Source of the DNA: CAZQXD01 sp964597315
Lineage (GTDB): Bacteria > Pseudomonadota > Gammaproteobacteria > Competibacterales > Competibacteraceae
Direction: 5' to 3'
DNA: 26,826 nt
Assembly (NCBI GenBank): GCA_964597315.1
Contig: CAZQXD010000059.1
Coordinates: 1 to 26,826, forward strand
Positions 1 through 8,201 of this stretch are shown in pieces (the first letter of the stretch is position 1; every line of letters starts with the position of its first letter). A model generated the notes under the pieces. It searched no databases and had not been told where the DNA came from. It saw only the letters and a program-made list of their open reading frames with translations. The position numbers were made by a program, and so were the translations under genes.

Positions 1-89
1 CCCGCTTGTATCCCCGCCCGATTGGGCGAGGGTTTACGCGGAGTTTTGCTAAGCTTCAGGGATCGAGACAATCAGACGAGAGGCCGACC

Positions 90-707
90 GTGACCGGCAG
101 CACACTATGGCAAACCCCCCTGGCGCATATCCTGGAGCAGACCGCCGCTCCTGGTCCCAACCTGGGCGGTGGTTCCGTACCCATGATCGGCGCCAGCCTG
201 GGGCTGGGCCTGGTGCTGATGGCCCTGCGGGTGACCCGGGCCCATGCCACCGGCCCAGATCTGGACCGACTGCTGGACCAGGGCCAGGCTTTGCTGGAGC
301 GCATGAAAGCCAGCGTTGACGAGGACATGGCGGCCTTTGCCGGCCTGATGGCGGCCTTGCGCCGATCCCGGGACGATCCCGACCGGCCCGGGGCCTTGGA
401 GTCCGCCGCCCTGGCCGCCTGCGAGACCCCTCTGGCGGCCAGCCGTTTGTGTGGCGAGGCCATCATCCTGGCCTCCCAGGCCCGGCGACTGGTCAAGGCC
501 GATGTGATGACCGACGTGGAGTCCGCCGCCGAACTCATGGAAGGAGCCGGGCTGGGGGTGTTGTGCGTGATCGACGCCAATTTGCGCTCGGTGCGGGACC
601 CGGACAAGGCCCGAGCCGCCTGTCAGGCCCGCCGGACCCAGGTCGACGAGCTGCGCGCCCGGGCCGACGCCTTTCGCGCGACAGTGGCCCCCTGGGACGA
701 CGACTGA
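90..707 (+). CDS. Cyclodeaminase/cyclohydrolase family protein (FTCD_C-like)
   Basis: The protein (205 aa) is all-helical and has the N-terminal glycine motif GGGSVPMIGASLGLGL typical of the formiminotransferase-cyclodeaminase C-terminal family (FTCD_C, which includes methenyl-THF cyclohydrolases), followed by the usual D-x-x-AF helix near residue 80 and an A-x-x-x-P step. By family it would act on one-carbon folates (formimino- or methenyl-THF) in the cytosol; the exact reaction cannot be read from sequence. I chose the GTG at 90 because GAGAGG lies 6 nt upstream; an upstream in-frame ATG at 6 would add 28 residues that do not look like the family. The GST gene follows 14 nt downstream, so the two may be co-transcribed. 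Confidence 0.75.
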   Translation: MTGSTLWQTPLAHILEQTAAPGPNLGGGSVPMIGASLGLGLVLMALRVTRAHATGPDLDRLLDQGQALLERMKASVDEDMAAFAGLMAALRRSRDDPDRPGALESAALAACETPLAASRLCGEAIILASQARRLVKADVMTDVESAAELMEGAGLGVLCVIDANLRSVRDPDKARAACQARRTQVDELRARADAFRATVAPWDDD

Positions 708-721
708 TCGGAAGCTCCGGC

Positions 722-1417
722 ATGTCTGTCCAGATGTACGACCTGGCGGGGGCCGATGACGCCCATCGCTTCAGCCCCCACTGCTGGCGGGTACGCATGG
801 CCTTGGCCCATAAGGGGCTGGAAGTGCGAACCCTGCCCTGGCGGTTCACAGAAAAAGACCGCATTGCCGCCTCCGGCCAGGGCCAGGCGCCGGTGTTGGT
901 GGACGGTGACCAGGTGGTGGCCGACTCCTGGGCCATCGCCCTGTACCTGGAACACGCCTACCCGAACCATCCCCCCCTGTTCGGCTGCGAGGCGGCCCAG
1001 GCCCAGGCCCTGTTTATCAAGCACTGGACCGAGCAAGTGGTCCAGGCCGGGCTGATCCGGCTGATTCTGGTGGATATCCATGCCCATCTCCACCCCAAGG
1101 ACCAAGCCTATTTCCGCCAGAGCCGGGAGCAACGTTTCGGCGAGAGCCTGGAAGCTGTCTCGGCGGATCGGGAGGCGCGTCTGCCGGCGTTTCGCAAGGC
1201 TCTGGCGCCGCTACGAAAGACCCTGACCATGCAGCCCTATCTGGGCGGCGAGATCCCCGACTTTGCCGACTACACGGTGTTCGGCGCCTTCCAGTGGGCG
1301 CGCTGCTGCTCCGAACTGGCGATCCTGGAAGACCACGATCCGGTGCTGGCCTGGCGCAACAGGCTGCTAGACCGCTTCGACGGCCTGGCCCGGAAGGCGC
1401 CCCACTTCGGCCCCTGA
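722..1417 (+). CDS. Glutathione S-transferase family protein
   Basis: This 231-residue protein has a thioredoxin-fold N-terminal domain: a S-P-H-C motif at the start of helix 1 (candidate active-site Ser/Cys), then APVLVDGD with the cis-Pro, then ADSWAIALYLE, the glutathione-binding Asp-Ser pair. A helical C-terminal domain follows from about residue 100. The pattern FSPHCWRVRMALAHKGLE resembles the beta-etherase-like GST subgroup, but the substrate is unknown. The ATG at 722 gives the normal GST length; longer upstream reading in this frame overlaps the preceding gene and is not GST-like. It is convergent with ada (27-nt gap). Confidence 0.88.
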   Translation: MSVQMYDLAGADDAHRFSPHCWRVRMALAHKGLEVRTLPWRFTEKDRIAASGQGQAPVLVDGDQVVADSWAIALYLEHAYPNHPPLFGCEAAQAQALFIKHWTEQVVQAGLIRLILVDIHAHLHPKDQAYFRQSREQRFGESLEAVSADREARLPAFRKALAPLRKTLTMQPYLGGEIPDFADYTVFGAFQWARCCSELAILEDHDPVLAWRNRLLDRFDGLARKAPHFGP

Positions 1418-1444
1418 GGGGGAAGCAAAGTCCCGGGACCTTAC

Positions 1445-2557
1445 TTATGGGCGTCGGGCGGGCTGAGCTATTTCGTCACAAGCCTCCCGCTCCAGCAGCG
1501 CCCGCTTGCGCTCCACCCCCCAGCGATAGCCCGCCAGAGCGCCGTCATTGCGCACTACCCGATGGCAGGGAATGGCCACCGCCAGAGTGTTAGCGGCGCA
1601 GGCCTGGGCCACGGCCCTGACCGCCTTGGGGGCGCCGATACGCCGGGCCAATTCGCTATAGCTTACCGTCTCCCCGGGGGGAATGGCCACCAGGGCCTGC
1701 CAGACCCGCTGCTGGAAGGCAGTGCCCCGCACGTCCAGGGGCAACTCCAGACCCAGGGCGGGGTTCTCCACGAAGCCCACCACTTTAGCCACCCGTTGCT
1801 CGAAGTCTGCATCCCCGCCGATCAGCTCGGCTCGGGGGAAACGGTCTTGCAACTCCCGGGCCAGGGCGTCGGGATCATCGCCCAGGAATATGGCGCACAC
1901 CCCCCGGTCGCTGGCGGCCACCAGGATAGCCCCTAGGGCGCACTGGCCGATGGCAAAGCGGATGGCCGTATTGGCGCCGCCGGCCCGGTATGCGCTGGGG
2001 GTCATGCCCAGTACCTGCCCGGCGTGTTCATAGAAGCGGCCCTGGGAATTGTAGCCGGCGGCGTAAATGGCCTCGGTCACCGTGGGGCTACGGGCCAGCT
2101 CGGCTTTAACCCGCCGGGCGCGATGGGCGGCTCCGTAGGCCCTGGGGGTCAGCCCGGTAACGGCCTTGAAGACCCGATGCAAATGGGAGGGGCTGAGTCC
2201 GGCCCGCTCGGCCAGTTCCCCCAGGCTGGGCGGCGGCTCGGCGGTCTCCAGCAGCCGGCACAAGGCGGCCACCTGGGCCGCTTGCCGCCGAGCCAGGGGC
2301 GGGAGTTCCGGCCGGCAGCGCCGACAGGGGCGAAATCCCGCCCGCTCGGCGGCGGCGGCGCTGGGATGGAAGGTCACATGTTCGGGTCTGGCGCGGCGGG
2401 CGCCACAGGACGGTCGGCAGTACACGCCGGTGGTGCTTACCGCGTACACGAAGCGGCCATCCGCCGCCGGGTCCCGGGCCACCACGGCCAACCAGCGGGG
2501 GTCCCTGGCGGTGGCTGTGGCGTGGTGTTCGGTTTTGGTGGACATGGGGACGGTCAC
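1445..2557 (-). CDS. ada: Ada: methylphosphotriester/O6-methylguanine-DNA methyltransferase and AraC-type regulator
   Basis: Ada removes methyl groups from DNA phosphotriesters and O6-methylguanine and, when methylated at its N-terminal Cys, activates the adaptive response. All parts are visible in the 370 aa: the zinc/acceptor cysteines C47, C51, C78 and C81 (YCRPSC and CRRC, equivalent to E. coli C38/C42/C69/C72), an AraC HTH domain at about 95-190, and the methyltransferase domain with the PCHRV motif (acceptor C331). Nothing essential is missing. A second ATG 12 nt in (2545) is also possible and would place the cysteines nearer the E. coli numbering. A candidate Ada box lies about 70 nt upstream, which suggests autoregulation. 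Confidence 0.95.
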   Translation of the reverse strand: MTVPMSTKTEHHATATARDPRWLAVVARDPAADGRFVYAVSTTGVYCRPSCGARRARPEHVTFHPSAAAAERAGFRPCRRCRPELPPLARRQAAQVAALCRLLETAEPPPSLGELAERAGLSPSHLHRVFKAVTGLTPRAYGAAHRARRVKAELARSPTVTEAIYAAGYNSQGRFYEHAGQVLGMTPSAYRAGGANTAIRFAIGQCALGAILVAASDRGVCAIFLGDDPDALARELQDRFPRAELIGGDADFEQRVAKVVGFVENPALGLELPLDVRGTAFQQRVWQALVAIPPGETVSYSELARRIGAPKAVRAVAQACAANTLAVAIPCHRVVRNDGALAGYRWGVERKRALLEREACDEIAQPARRP

Positions 2558-2625
2558 TCCGGCAACGGCCTAGGGGAACTCGGGTGACAATGTAACCGTC
2601 GCGGGTCAGACGCGCACTCCGGCGC

Positions 2626-2638
2626 TTGCTTTCGAATT
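2626..2638 (-). promoter_or_regulatory. Candidate Ada box upstream of ada
   Basis: Read on the minus strand the sequence is AAT-TCGAAA-GCAA, an exact match to the known E. coli Ada operator (A box AAT, six bases, B box GCAA). It sits about 70 nt before the ada start, and a possible -10 (TACATT, 2594-2589) follows about 31 nt downstream, so the box would lie just upstream of the -35 region as in E. coli. The match is short and could be chance, but the position in front of ada makes it credible. Confidence 0.5.
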
Positions 2639-2642
2639 CGAT

Positions 2643-2706
2643 AATAAGGCGGCACGGGGCCGCCTCGGGGTTTTCAGCCGTCCTGGGGCCGCGGGAACGC
2701 GGCCCC
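2643..2706 (-). terminator. Two hairpins after the NhaD gene; probable terminator
   Basis: Reading from the transporter gene toward ada there is a 9-bp perfect stem (2685-2693 with 2698-2706, loop of 4), then a 7-bp stem (2647-2653 with 2659-2665) followed on the minus strand by TTATTATC, a weak T-tract. Their place between the transporter stop and the ada promoter suits transcription termination that separates the two genes. Confidence 0.5.
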
Positions 2707-2713
2707 TTGGCGG

Positions 2714-4060
2714 TTATAGGTAGCGCCAGTACAGATAGACATTAGCCATGGCGATGGTGACCAGCATGATCGGGAAGGCCAGCTTCATGAATTGCAGGAA
2801 CTTGATGGGCTGCTTGGCTTTCTCGGCGAAGGCCGCCACCGTCAGGTTGGCGCTGGCGCCGATTAGCGAGCCGTTGCCTCCCAGGCAGGCGCCCAGGGCC
2901 AAGGCCCACCACAGGGGCATCAGTCCCTCAGCGCCGCCGAACTGGGGCGCCATGGACTTGATCAAGGGGATCATGGTGGCCACGAAGGGGATGTTGTCCA
3001 GCACCGCCGACAGAATCGCCGACGACCATAGAATGGTCACCGCAGTGTTCACCAGATCGCCGCCGGTCAGCTCCAGCAGGTGATCGGCCATCAGTTCCAG
3101 AAGTCCGGCTTTTTCCACCCCGGCCACCACGATGAACAGGCCGATAAAGAAAAAGATGGTCACCCACTCCACTTCCCCGAAGATATGGTGGACCCGCTCG
3201 GTCTGCTCCTCGGCGTGCAGGCTCATATTATTGAGCAGCAACAGCAGGGCGGCGCCGCCCAGGGCCACGGTGCCAGGCTCCACGCCCAGGGGGTGGCCCA
3301 CGGCGAAACCGGCGATGACCAGGACCAGTACGCTCAGGGATTGCTTGAGCAGTTTATAGTCGGTGATGGCCTCGACTTCATTGAAACTCATCACCCGCTG
3401 CTTGAGTTGCTCGGTGGTTTTCAGGGTCCTGCCCCAGAACAGATGCAGGGCGATGATGAAAATAATAAAGATAATCGCGGCAATGGGGGCCAGATTGACC
3501 ACGAAATCATTAAAGCTCAGATTGGCCGCCGAGCCGATCAGGATGTTGGGCGGGTCGCCGATCAAAGTGGCGGTGCCGCCGATATTGGAGGCGAAGATCT
3601 CGGCGAACAGAAACGGATAAGCCTTGATCCGCAGTTCTTCGGTGATCAGCAGGGTGACCGGGGCGATCAGCAGCACCGTGGTGACATTGTCCAACAGCGC
3701 CGAGAACACCGCCGTGACCACCGACAGCATCAACAGAATGCCCGGGGGGTCGGCCTTGACCTTCTTGGCCGCCCAGATGGCCACGAACTGGAACACCCCG
3801 CATTTGCTGGTGATGGCCACCAGCACCATCATGCCAGTGAGCAGGGCGATGGTATTGAAGTCCACGCCCCTGACTGCGGCCTCCTGGTTGAGCACCCCCG
3901 TGAGGATCATCAGCGTGGCCCCCAGCAGGGCGATAATGGCGCGGTTGATCTTCTCGGTGATGATGACCGCGTAAGTGGCGATCAACAGCAGGGTAGCCAT
4001 CCATAGGGGATCGATCCCGAAAATCACGTGGGGAATCCACTCACTCCCGGAACCGTGCAT
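2714..4060 (-). CDS. NhaD/ArsB-type (IT superfamily) ion transporter
   Basis: An integral inner-membrane protein (448 aa) with about 11-12 hydrophobic segments. It shows the two-fold repeat of the ion-transporter superfamily: LLDNVTTV and VLDNIPFV in the two halves, and the re-entrant motifs SNIGGTATLIGDPPNILIG and ACLGGNGSLIGASANL. The family includes NhaD Na+/H+ antiporters and ArsB/P-protein-like carriers; NhaD-like cation/proton exchange is the most likely job, but arsenite or organic-anion transport cannot be excluded. Its ATG overlaps the stop of the upstream CBS gene by one base (TAATG), so the two are translationally coupled. Confidence 0.85.
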   Translation of the reverse strand: MHGSGSEWIPHVIFGIDPLWMATLLLIATYAVIITEKINRAIIALLGATLMILTGVLNQEAAVRGVDFNTIALLTGMMVLVAITSKCGVFQFVAIWAAKKVKADPPGILLMLSVVTAVFSALLDNVTTVLLIAPVTLLITEELRIKAYPFLFAEIFASNIGGTATLIGDPPNILIGSAANLSFNDFVVNLAPIAAIIFIIFIIALHLFWGRTLKTTEQLKQRVMSFNEVEAITDYKLLKQSLSVLVLVIAGFAVGHPLGVEPGTVALGGAALLLLLNNMSLHAEEQTERVHHIFGEVEWVTIFFFIGLFIVVAGVEKAGLLELMADHLLELTGGDLVNTAVTILWSSAILSAVLDNIPFVATMIPLIKSMAPQFGGAEGLMPLWWALALGACLGGNGSLIGASANLTVAAFAEKAKQPIKFLQFMKLAFPIMLVTIAMANVYLYWRYL

Positions 4061-4530
4061 TAGTCTTCCTCCGTGATGGCGCGCAGTACGCTGTTAAAGG
4101 ACACCACCCCCACCAGCTTGCCGCTATCCTTGTCCACCACCGGCACATGGGTGCGGTGTTTATAGAGCAGCAGCATGGCCTCGATCACCGAGGTGTCCGG
4201 GGCGATCACCGGTACATTCTTGGTATCCATGTAGTCGCCGACCTTGTGGCTGCGGACTTCCTGGAGGCGGTCCTTGATGTCATCGAAGGTTTCGTGGATA
4301 AAAGTCAGATCGGAGACCCGGCCAAAGTAGCCCCTGTCCATGGTGGCCACCGTGGGCAGCAGCAACTGGATGAGATGCACGGTACTGAAAGTGCCCAGGA
4401 AAACGCCGTCCTGGTCCACTACCGGGATATTGCGGATGCCGAAGTCCAGCATCAGTTTCACTGCGGCGGGGACCGTGTCCTCCAGATGCACCGCCTTGGG
4501 GTTTTGTAGCATTATGGTTTGTACGGTCAT
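4060..4530 (-). CDS. CBS-domain pair protein, probable regulator of the adjacent transporter
   Basis: This 156-residue protein is made of two CBS motifs (about 4-55 and 96-152), with the typical RNIPVVDQDGVFLG and THVPVVDKDSGKLVGVVS strands. CBS pairs bind adenine nucleotides and often gate transporters. The ATG at 4530 has a good GAGGA site upstream; extending to 4656 would add non-CBS residues. The stop overlaps the transporter start, so a role as cytosolic regulator of that transporter is a fair inference, not shown directly. Confidence 0.85.
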   Translation of the reverse strand: MTVQTIMLQNPKAVHLEDTVPAAVKLMLDFGIRNIPVVDQDGVFLGTFSTVHLIQLLLPTVATMDRGYFGRVSDLTFIHETFDDIKDRLQEVRSHKVGDYMDTKNVPVIAPDTSVIEAMLLLYKHRTHVPVVDKDSGKLVGVVSFNSVLRAITEED

Positions 4531-4672
4531 GGAATTGTTCCTCTGCAAACATGACGTTCGCCGGGAGCGGTCCCGGCTTTCCGACAACGTGGCGGCGATC
4601 TGGCCGCATCCAGGCAAAACTTCCAAAGCATAGTTGCTTTTCCGCGTCAATCCCACACCGGGATAGGGCGGG

Positions 4673-6337
4673 TCAGGACTCCCCGGCCCAGACCACCCGC
4701 AGCACCTGGGCGTCGATGTCGGTCTCGTTGAAGAACTCCAGCCAGCGCAGTTGCTGGGCCGACAGGCTATCCCCCGGGGCCTTGACCTCTACGAAACCGC
4801 AGCCGGCGGCATCCCACAGCAGCAGGTCAGGAAACCCCCGGCCCCGGTGGCGCAGGTCCCCGGCCATCTCCCATAGCACCCGGCGCAACTGCCAGGGGCG
4901 CAGATAATGGCAACACCGTTGACACAGGGTCGGCAGGCTCGGATGCCAGACCACCAGGGGGTTGGCGATGCCGTGCTTGTCCCGGAACACCCGCTCCAGT
5001 TCCGCCAGGCAGGCCGGGACATCATCCAGCAGGGCCAGGCGCTGGCTGATAGCCTCCCGACGCCGCTCCAGAAACTCCGGTCGGAACAGGTCGGAGGGAC
5101 CCCGCTGCAAGGGGTGATGGATGGCCGCCGCCGCCGGATCGAACAGCTCATCCCACAGCAGAAGCCCCAGCAGGCCGCGCCAAAGCAGGTTTTCGGCGAA
5201 CAGCCCCGAGCGACCCTGGCGGGCATAATGGTCCAGCACGCCCTGCTCTACGTGGCGCCGGTAGCGGGAGTCCAGGCTCAGGGTCGGAGCCTGCTTGAGT
5301 ACTCGGGTGACGCGCCGGGGGCGTCGGCTTCCGGCCAGCCGGTCCAGGCAGTCCTGGGCGAACTGGACCTCCCCGGCCTCCAAGGGGTTGTCCAGCATCC
5401 GTCGGCACAGCTCGGCGGCCGCGTCTTGGTGGCCTAGCTTGATGAGCAACCGCGCTTGGCGCTCCCTGGCCGGGGGTTTGAGACTGCGCCGGTAACAGTC
5501 CAGAGCGGTTTCCTCATGGCCCGCCTTTTCCAGTTCGCTGGCCAGCTTCAGGGTCAGGCGGTCCAGGGTGGGCAGGGCTATGGGGTCCAGGTCCGGGTGG
5601 CGCTCCAACCAGTCCAGAAACCCGTGGTACAGGGCTACCGGGTGCTGTCGACCCACCTCTTCCCCCAGGGTCCGCTCGGTCCGGGCCGCCGCCAGCTTGT
5701 CCTCCAGGGCGCGGCGGCTGGTGAAGTAGGGTGTGCAACGTTCCGGCTCCACGGTCTCGAAGCGCTGGTGGCCCATATCCCGGACCACGAAGCGGTCCAT
5801 GCCGACACCCAGCTTGCCGAAATACAGAAATTCCAGGGTTTCCACCGTGTCCCCATGGCCTTGGCGGATGACTCGGTCGGTGGCGGCGATGCGCCCTAGC
5901 AGTCGCGCCGGGGTGAAGGTCTTCAGGAGCCATGCCCGCAGTTGCGGCTTGGGTAGCCCACCCAGCCCCCGGGGCCGGTTGGCCAAGGCCAGCAGTTCGG
6001 GGCGGGTGAATAGGTCCAACACCTCCTCCAGCCGGTCGGCGTGTTCCGGGCCCAGTGCGTCCACGAAGCCGGCGGCGGTCAGTTCCGCCAACCGCTCCGG
6101 GATAGCCGGGATTTCCAGGTAGCGCAGTTTTGTCGCCCGAAACCAGGCGCCCCGGCGGTTGGCCAGACGCACGAACAGGCAGCGGTTGTCCTCGGACAAG
6201 GCCCTGAAGCGTGTCATAAAATCCTGCTCCGAGGGGGACAACAGCCCGCCGTACTGGCGCTCCACCAGGGCCAGCAGATCTTGGAAATGGTGCAGATAAT
6301 ATCTGACGGGAAGTTCCACGGGCGCTGTTCGGCCCAT
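4673..6337 (-). CDS. FAN1-like VRR-NUC structure-specific nuclease
   Basis: A 554-residue protein with a C-terminal VRR-NUC (PD-(D/E)XK) domain. The catalytic set is visible: D504 in GFPDLLLW, E517 and K519 in FVEVKAPGD, then SAQQLRWLEFF, matching the FAN1 pattern. The preceding part has the FAN1-type helical architecture (a SAP-like region followed by TPR-like helices, about 230-450), including LETLEFLYFGKLG. Bacterial homologues act as structure-specific nucleases on 5' flaps and are linked to crosslink repair. It starts 43 nt from ung in divergent orientation, with ada not far away. No key residue is missing. Confidence 0.88.
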   Translation of the reverse strand: MGRTAPVELPVRYYLHHFQDLLALVERQYGGLLSPSEQDFMTRFRALSEDNRCLFVRLANRRGAWFRATKLRYLEIPAIPERLAELTAAGFVDALGPEHADRLEEVLDLFTRPELLALANRPRGLGGLPKPQLRAWLLKTFTPARLLGRIAATDRVIRQGHGDTVETLEFLYFGKLGVGMDRFVVRDMGHQRFETVEPERCTPYFTSRRALEDKLAAARTERTLGEEVGRQHPVALYHGFLDWLERHPDLDPIALPTLDRLTLKLASELEKAGHEETALDCYRRSLKPPARERQARLLIKLGHQDAAAELCRRMLDNPLEAGEVQFAQDCLDRLAGSRRPRRVTRVLKQAPTLSLDSRYRRHVEQGVLDHYARQGRSGLFAENLLWRGLLGLLLWDELFDPAAAAIHHPLQRGPSDLFRPEFLERRREAISQRLALLDDVPACLAELERVFRDKHGIANPLVVWHPSLPTLCQRCCHYLRPWQLRRVLWEMAGDLRHRGRGFPDLLLWDAAGCGFVEVKAPGDSLSAQQLRWLEFFNETDIDAQVLRVVWAGES

Positions 6338-6379
6338 CCGGTCTACCCTATATGCATTGTTCTAATCCGGGAGACACCC

Positions 6380-7054
6380 ATGCCTCCACCTATCCCCACC
6401 GGCTGGCGGGCCGCCCTGGCCGACGAGACACAAAAAGACTACTACAAAACACTCCAGGACTTCCTGGCCGCCGAGCGGACCCGGCATACAGTGTTTCCCC
6501 CCGAGGACCAGGTGTTCACGGCCCTGGAGCTGACACCCCAGGCCCAAGTCAAGGTGCTGATCCTGGGCCAGGACCCCTACCACGACCACGACCAGGCCCA
6601 TGGTCTGGCCTTTTCGGTGCGGCCAGGGGTGAAGCCGCCTCCGTCTTTGCGCAATATTTTCCGGGAGCTGGGCGACGACCTGGGCTGCCCGCCGCCGACC
6701 AGTGGCTGTCTGATCCCCTGGGCCGAGCAAGGGGTATTGCTGCTCAACACCGTGCTGACGGTGCGCGCCCATCAGGCCCATTCCCATCGGGACCAAGGCT
6801 GGAAGCGGTTCACCGACGCGGTCATCCGGGCGGTGAGCGCCGGTGAGCGCCCGGTAGTCTTCGTGCTGTGGGGCGCCCCGGCCCAGAAAAAGAAATCCCT
6901 GATCGACACCGAGCGGCATCTGCTGGTGGAATCCGCCCATCCCTCCCCCCTGTCGGCCCGGCGGGGGTTTCTGGGCAGTCGGCCATTCTCCCGGATCAAC
7001 CGGGCCTTGGAGTCCTGGGGCCGGGGAGGCGTGGAGTGGTGTCTGGAGCCTTGA
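6380..7054 (+). CDS. ung: Uracil-DNA glycosylase, family 1
   Basis: Ung excises uracil from DNA to start base-excision repair. The 224-residue length is normal for the family. The water-activating motif GQDPYH (D65, H68), the GLAFSV strand (75-80), LLLNTVLTV (120-128) and the HPSPLS loop (H187) are all present. The ATG at 6380 follows a GGGAG site 6 nt upstream. Three bases after its stop it meets the convergent LysR gene. Confidence 0.96.
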   Translation: MPPPIPTGWRAALADETQKDYYKTLQDFLAAERTRHTVFPPEDQVFTALELTPQAQVKVLILGQDPYHDHDQAHGLAFSVRPGVKPPPSLRNIFRELGDDLGCPPPTSGCLIPWAEQGVLLLNTVLTVRAHQAHSHRDQGWKRFTDAVIRAVSAGERPVVFVLWGAPAQKKKSLIDTERHLLVESAHPSPLSARRGFLGSRPFSRINRALESWGRGGVEWCLEP

Positions 7055-7057
7055 GCC

Positions 7058-7978
7058 TCAATAGCCCCGCCACTGCCCCGCGCCCGCCGACCCCTGGGCC
7101 AGCCCCTCACCGGCCTGGCCCCTGAGGATCGCCAGCATGGCCTGGGCGGCGTTGGACAGGGTCCGACCCGTATGGCGCACCGTGCCCAGTTCCCGCTGTA
7201 TGCTCAACCCCTCCAGTTCCAGGGCCACCAGCCCCCCATCCAGCATGGTCTGGGGCAGCAGGCTCCAGCCCAGCCCCACGGACACCATCATCTTGATGGT
7301 CTCCAGATAATTGGTGGAGAAGGCCACCCGCAAGGACAGCCCCAGGGGCGTGAACAGATGTTCGATGATGCGCCGGGTGAAGGTGGCCTCCCCAGGCAGG
7401 ATGGCCGGGTAGGTGGTCAGCAGAAACGGCGACACCTGCCGCTGCTTGGCCAGGGGATGGGCGCGGTTGACCACCACCAGCAGGGGGTCATGCCAGAGCA
7501 ACTCCGCGTGGATGGACGGGGGCGGCGCGGGAGGCAGGGTGACGATGCCCAACTCCACCTCCCCGTGGGCGATGGCCTCGCAGGCTTTCTCGGAGTCCAT
7601 AAAGCGCATATCCAGTTGCACCCCAGGGTAGCGCCCGGCGAAGGCCCGCAGCACCGGCGGCAAGCGGTGCAGGCCGATATGGTGGGAGGTGGCCAGCACC
7701 AGCGGCCCGGCTACCTGCCCGGACAGTCGGGACAGGGCGCGGCGACTGTCTTCCAGGTCCTGGAGAATCCGCCGCGCCCGGGGCAGCAAGGTGCGCCCGG
7801 CCTCGGTGAGCAGCACCTGTCGTCCCAGCCGGTCGAACAGCCGCACCCCCAATTCATTCTCCAGGGTGGAGACCCGCTTGCTCACCGCCGGCTGGGTCAG
7901 ATGCAGGCGCTCGGCGGCCAGGGAAAACGACACGGTCTCGGCGACCACCACGAAGGCGTTGAGGCTGGCGATGTCCAT
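7058..7978 (-). CDS. LysR-family transcriptional regulator (likely leu-locus regulator)
   Basis: A full-length LysR regulator of 306 aa: N-terminal winged HTH (SFSLAAERLHLTQPAVSKRVSTLE, about 18-41, given here as its core LHLTQPAVSKRV) and a periplasmic-binding-protein-like effector domain from about residue 90. The ATG at 7978 gives the canonical MDIASLNAFV start; a longer open frame to 8176 adds a non-LysR extension. In gammaproteobacteria such as Pseudomonas a LysR gene of this kind is divergently adjacent to leuC. Here leuC lies 18 kb away, so the pair appears split by inserted DNA. The effector is unknown. Confidence 0.85.
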   Translation of the reverse strand: MDIASLNAFVVVAETVSFSLAAERLHLTQPAVSKRVSTLENELGVRLFDRLGRQVLLTEAGRTLLPRARRILQDLEDSRRALSRLSGQVAGPLVLATSHHIGLHRLPPVLRAFAGRYPGVQLDMRFMDSEKACEAIAHGEVELGIVTLPPAPPPSIHAELLWHDPLLVVVNRAHPLAKQRQVSPFLLTTYPAILPGEATFTRRIIEHLFTPLGLSLRVAFSTNYLETIKMMVSVGLGWSLLPQTMLDGGLVALELEGLSIQRELGTVRHTGRTLSNAAQAMLAILRGQAGEGLAQGSAGAGQWRGY

Positions 7979-8012
7979 GGGGAGGCTCCGGTAGGGCGGT
8001 GGGGCGGTGGGG

Positions 8013-8025
8013 TGTATGGTATACA
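8013..8025. promoter_or_regulatory. LysR-type box upstream of the LysR gene
   Basis: TGTATGGTATACA has the T-N11-A form with dyad symmetry (TGTAT against ATACA) that LysR regulators recognise, and it lies 35 nt before the LysR start. It is a candidate for autoregulation. Originally it may have served the divergent leuC promoter as well. Confidence 0.45.
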
Positions 8026-8201
8026 AACCCGGAGCCGGGAGAACCGCAGCGAATGGCTCCAGGTAAAGCGCCCGAACCCGAGGCGGGTCTCGCCGTTGGC
8101 CCAGCTTCACGCCGCCAACTGCCGTGAAAGCCCTGGGGAGGGGGCCGACCGGCTGCCATGGGCGGTGGCGGGCCATAAGCCCTCAAGCCAAAGAACCGGC
8201 G

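Noticed and set aside
3080..4006. Long open frame opposite the NhaD-type gene
   Set aside because: Its His/Gln/Asp-rich translation is a shadow of a high-GC membrane protein gene on the other strand.
4531..4672. TTGACG as a sigma70 promoter for the CBS gene
   Set aside because: No acceptable -10 is found at 16-18 nt spacing.
8107..8201. Extension of the Cas5-like gene past its stop, as in cmr4
   Set aside because: Downstream translation in all frames is Pro/Arg-rich and shows no RAMP motif, so no second nonsense mutation is claimed.
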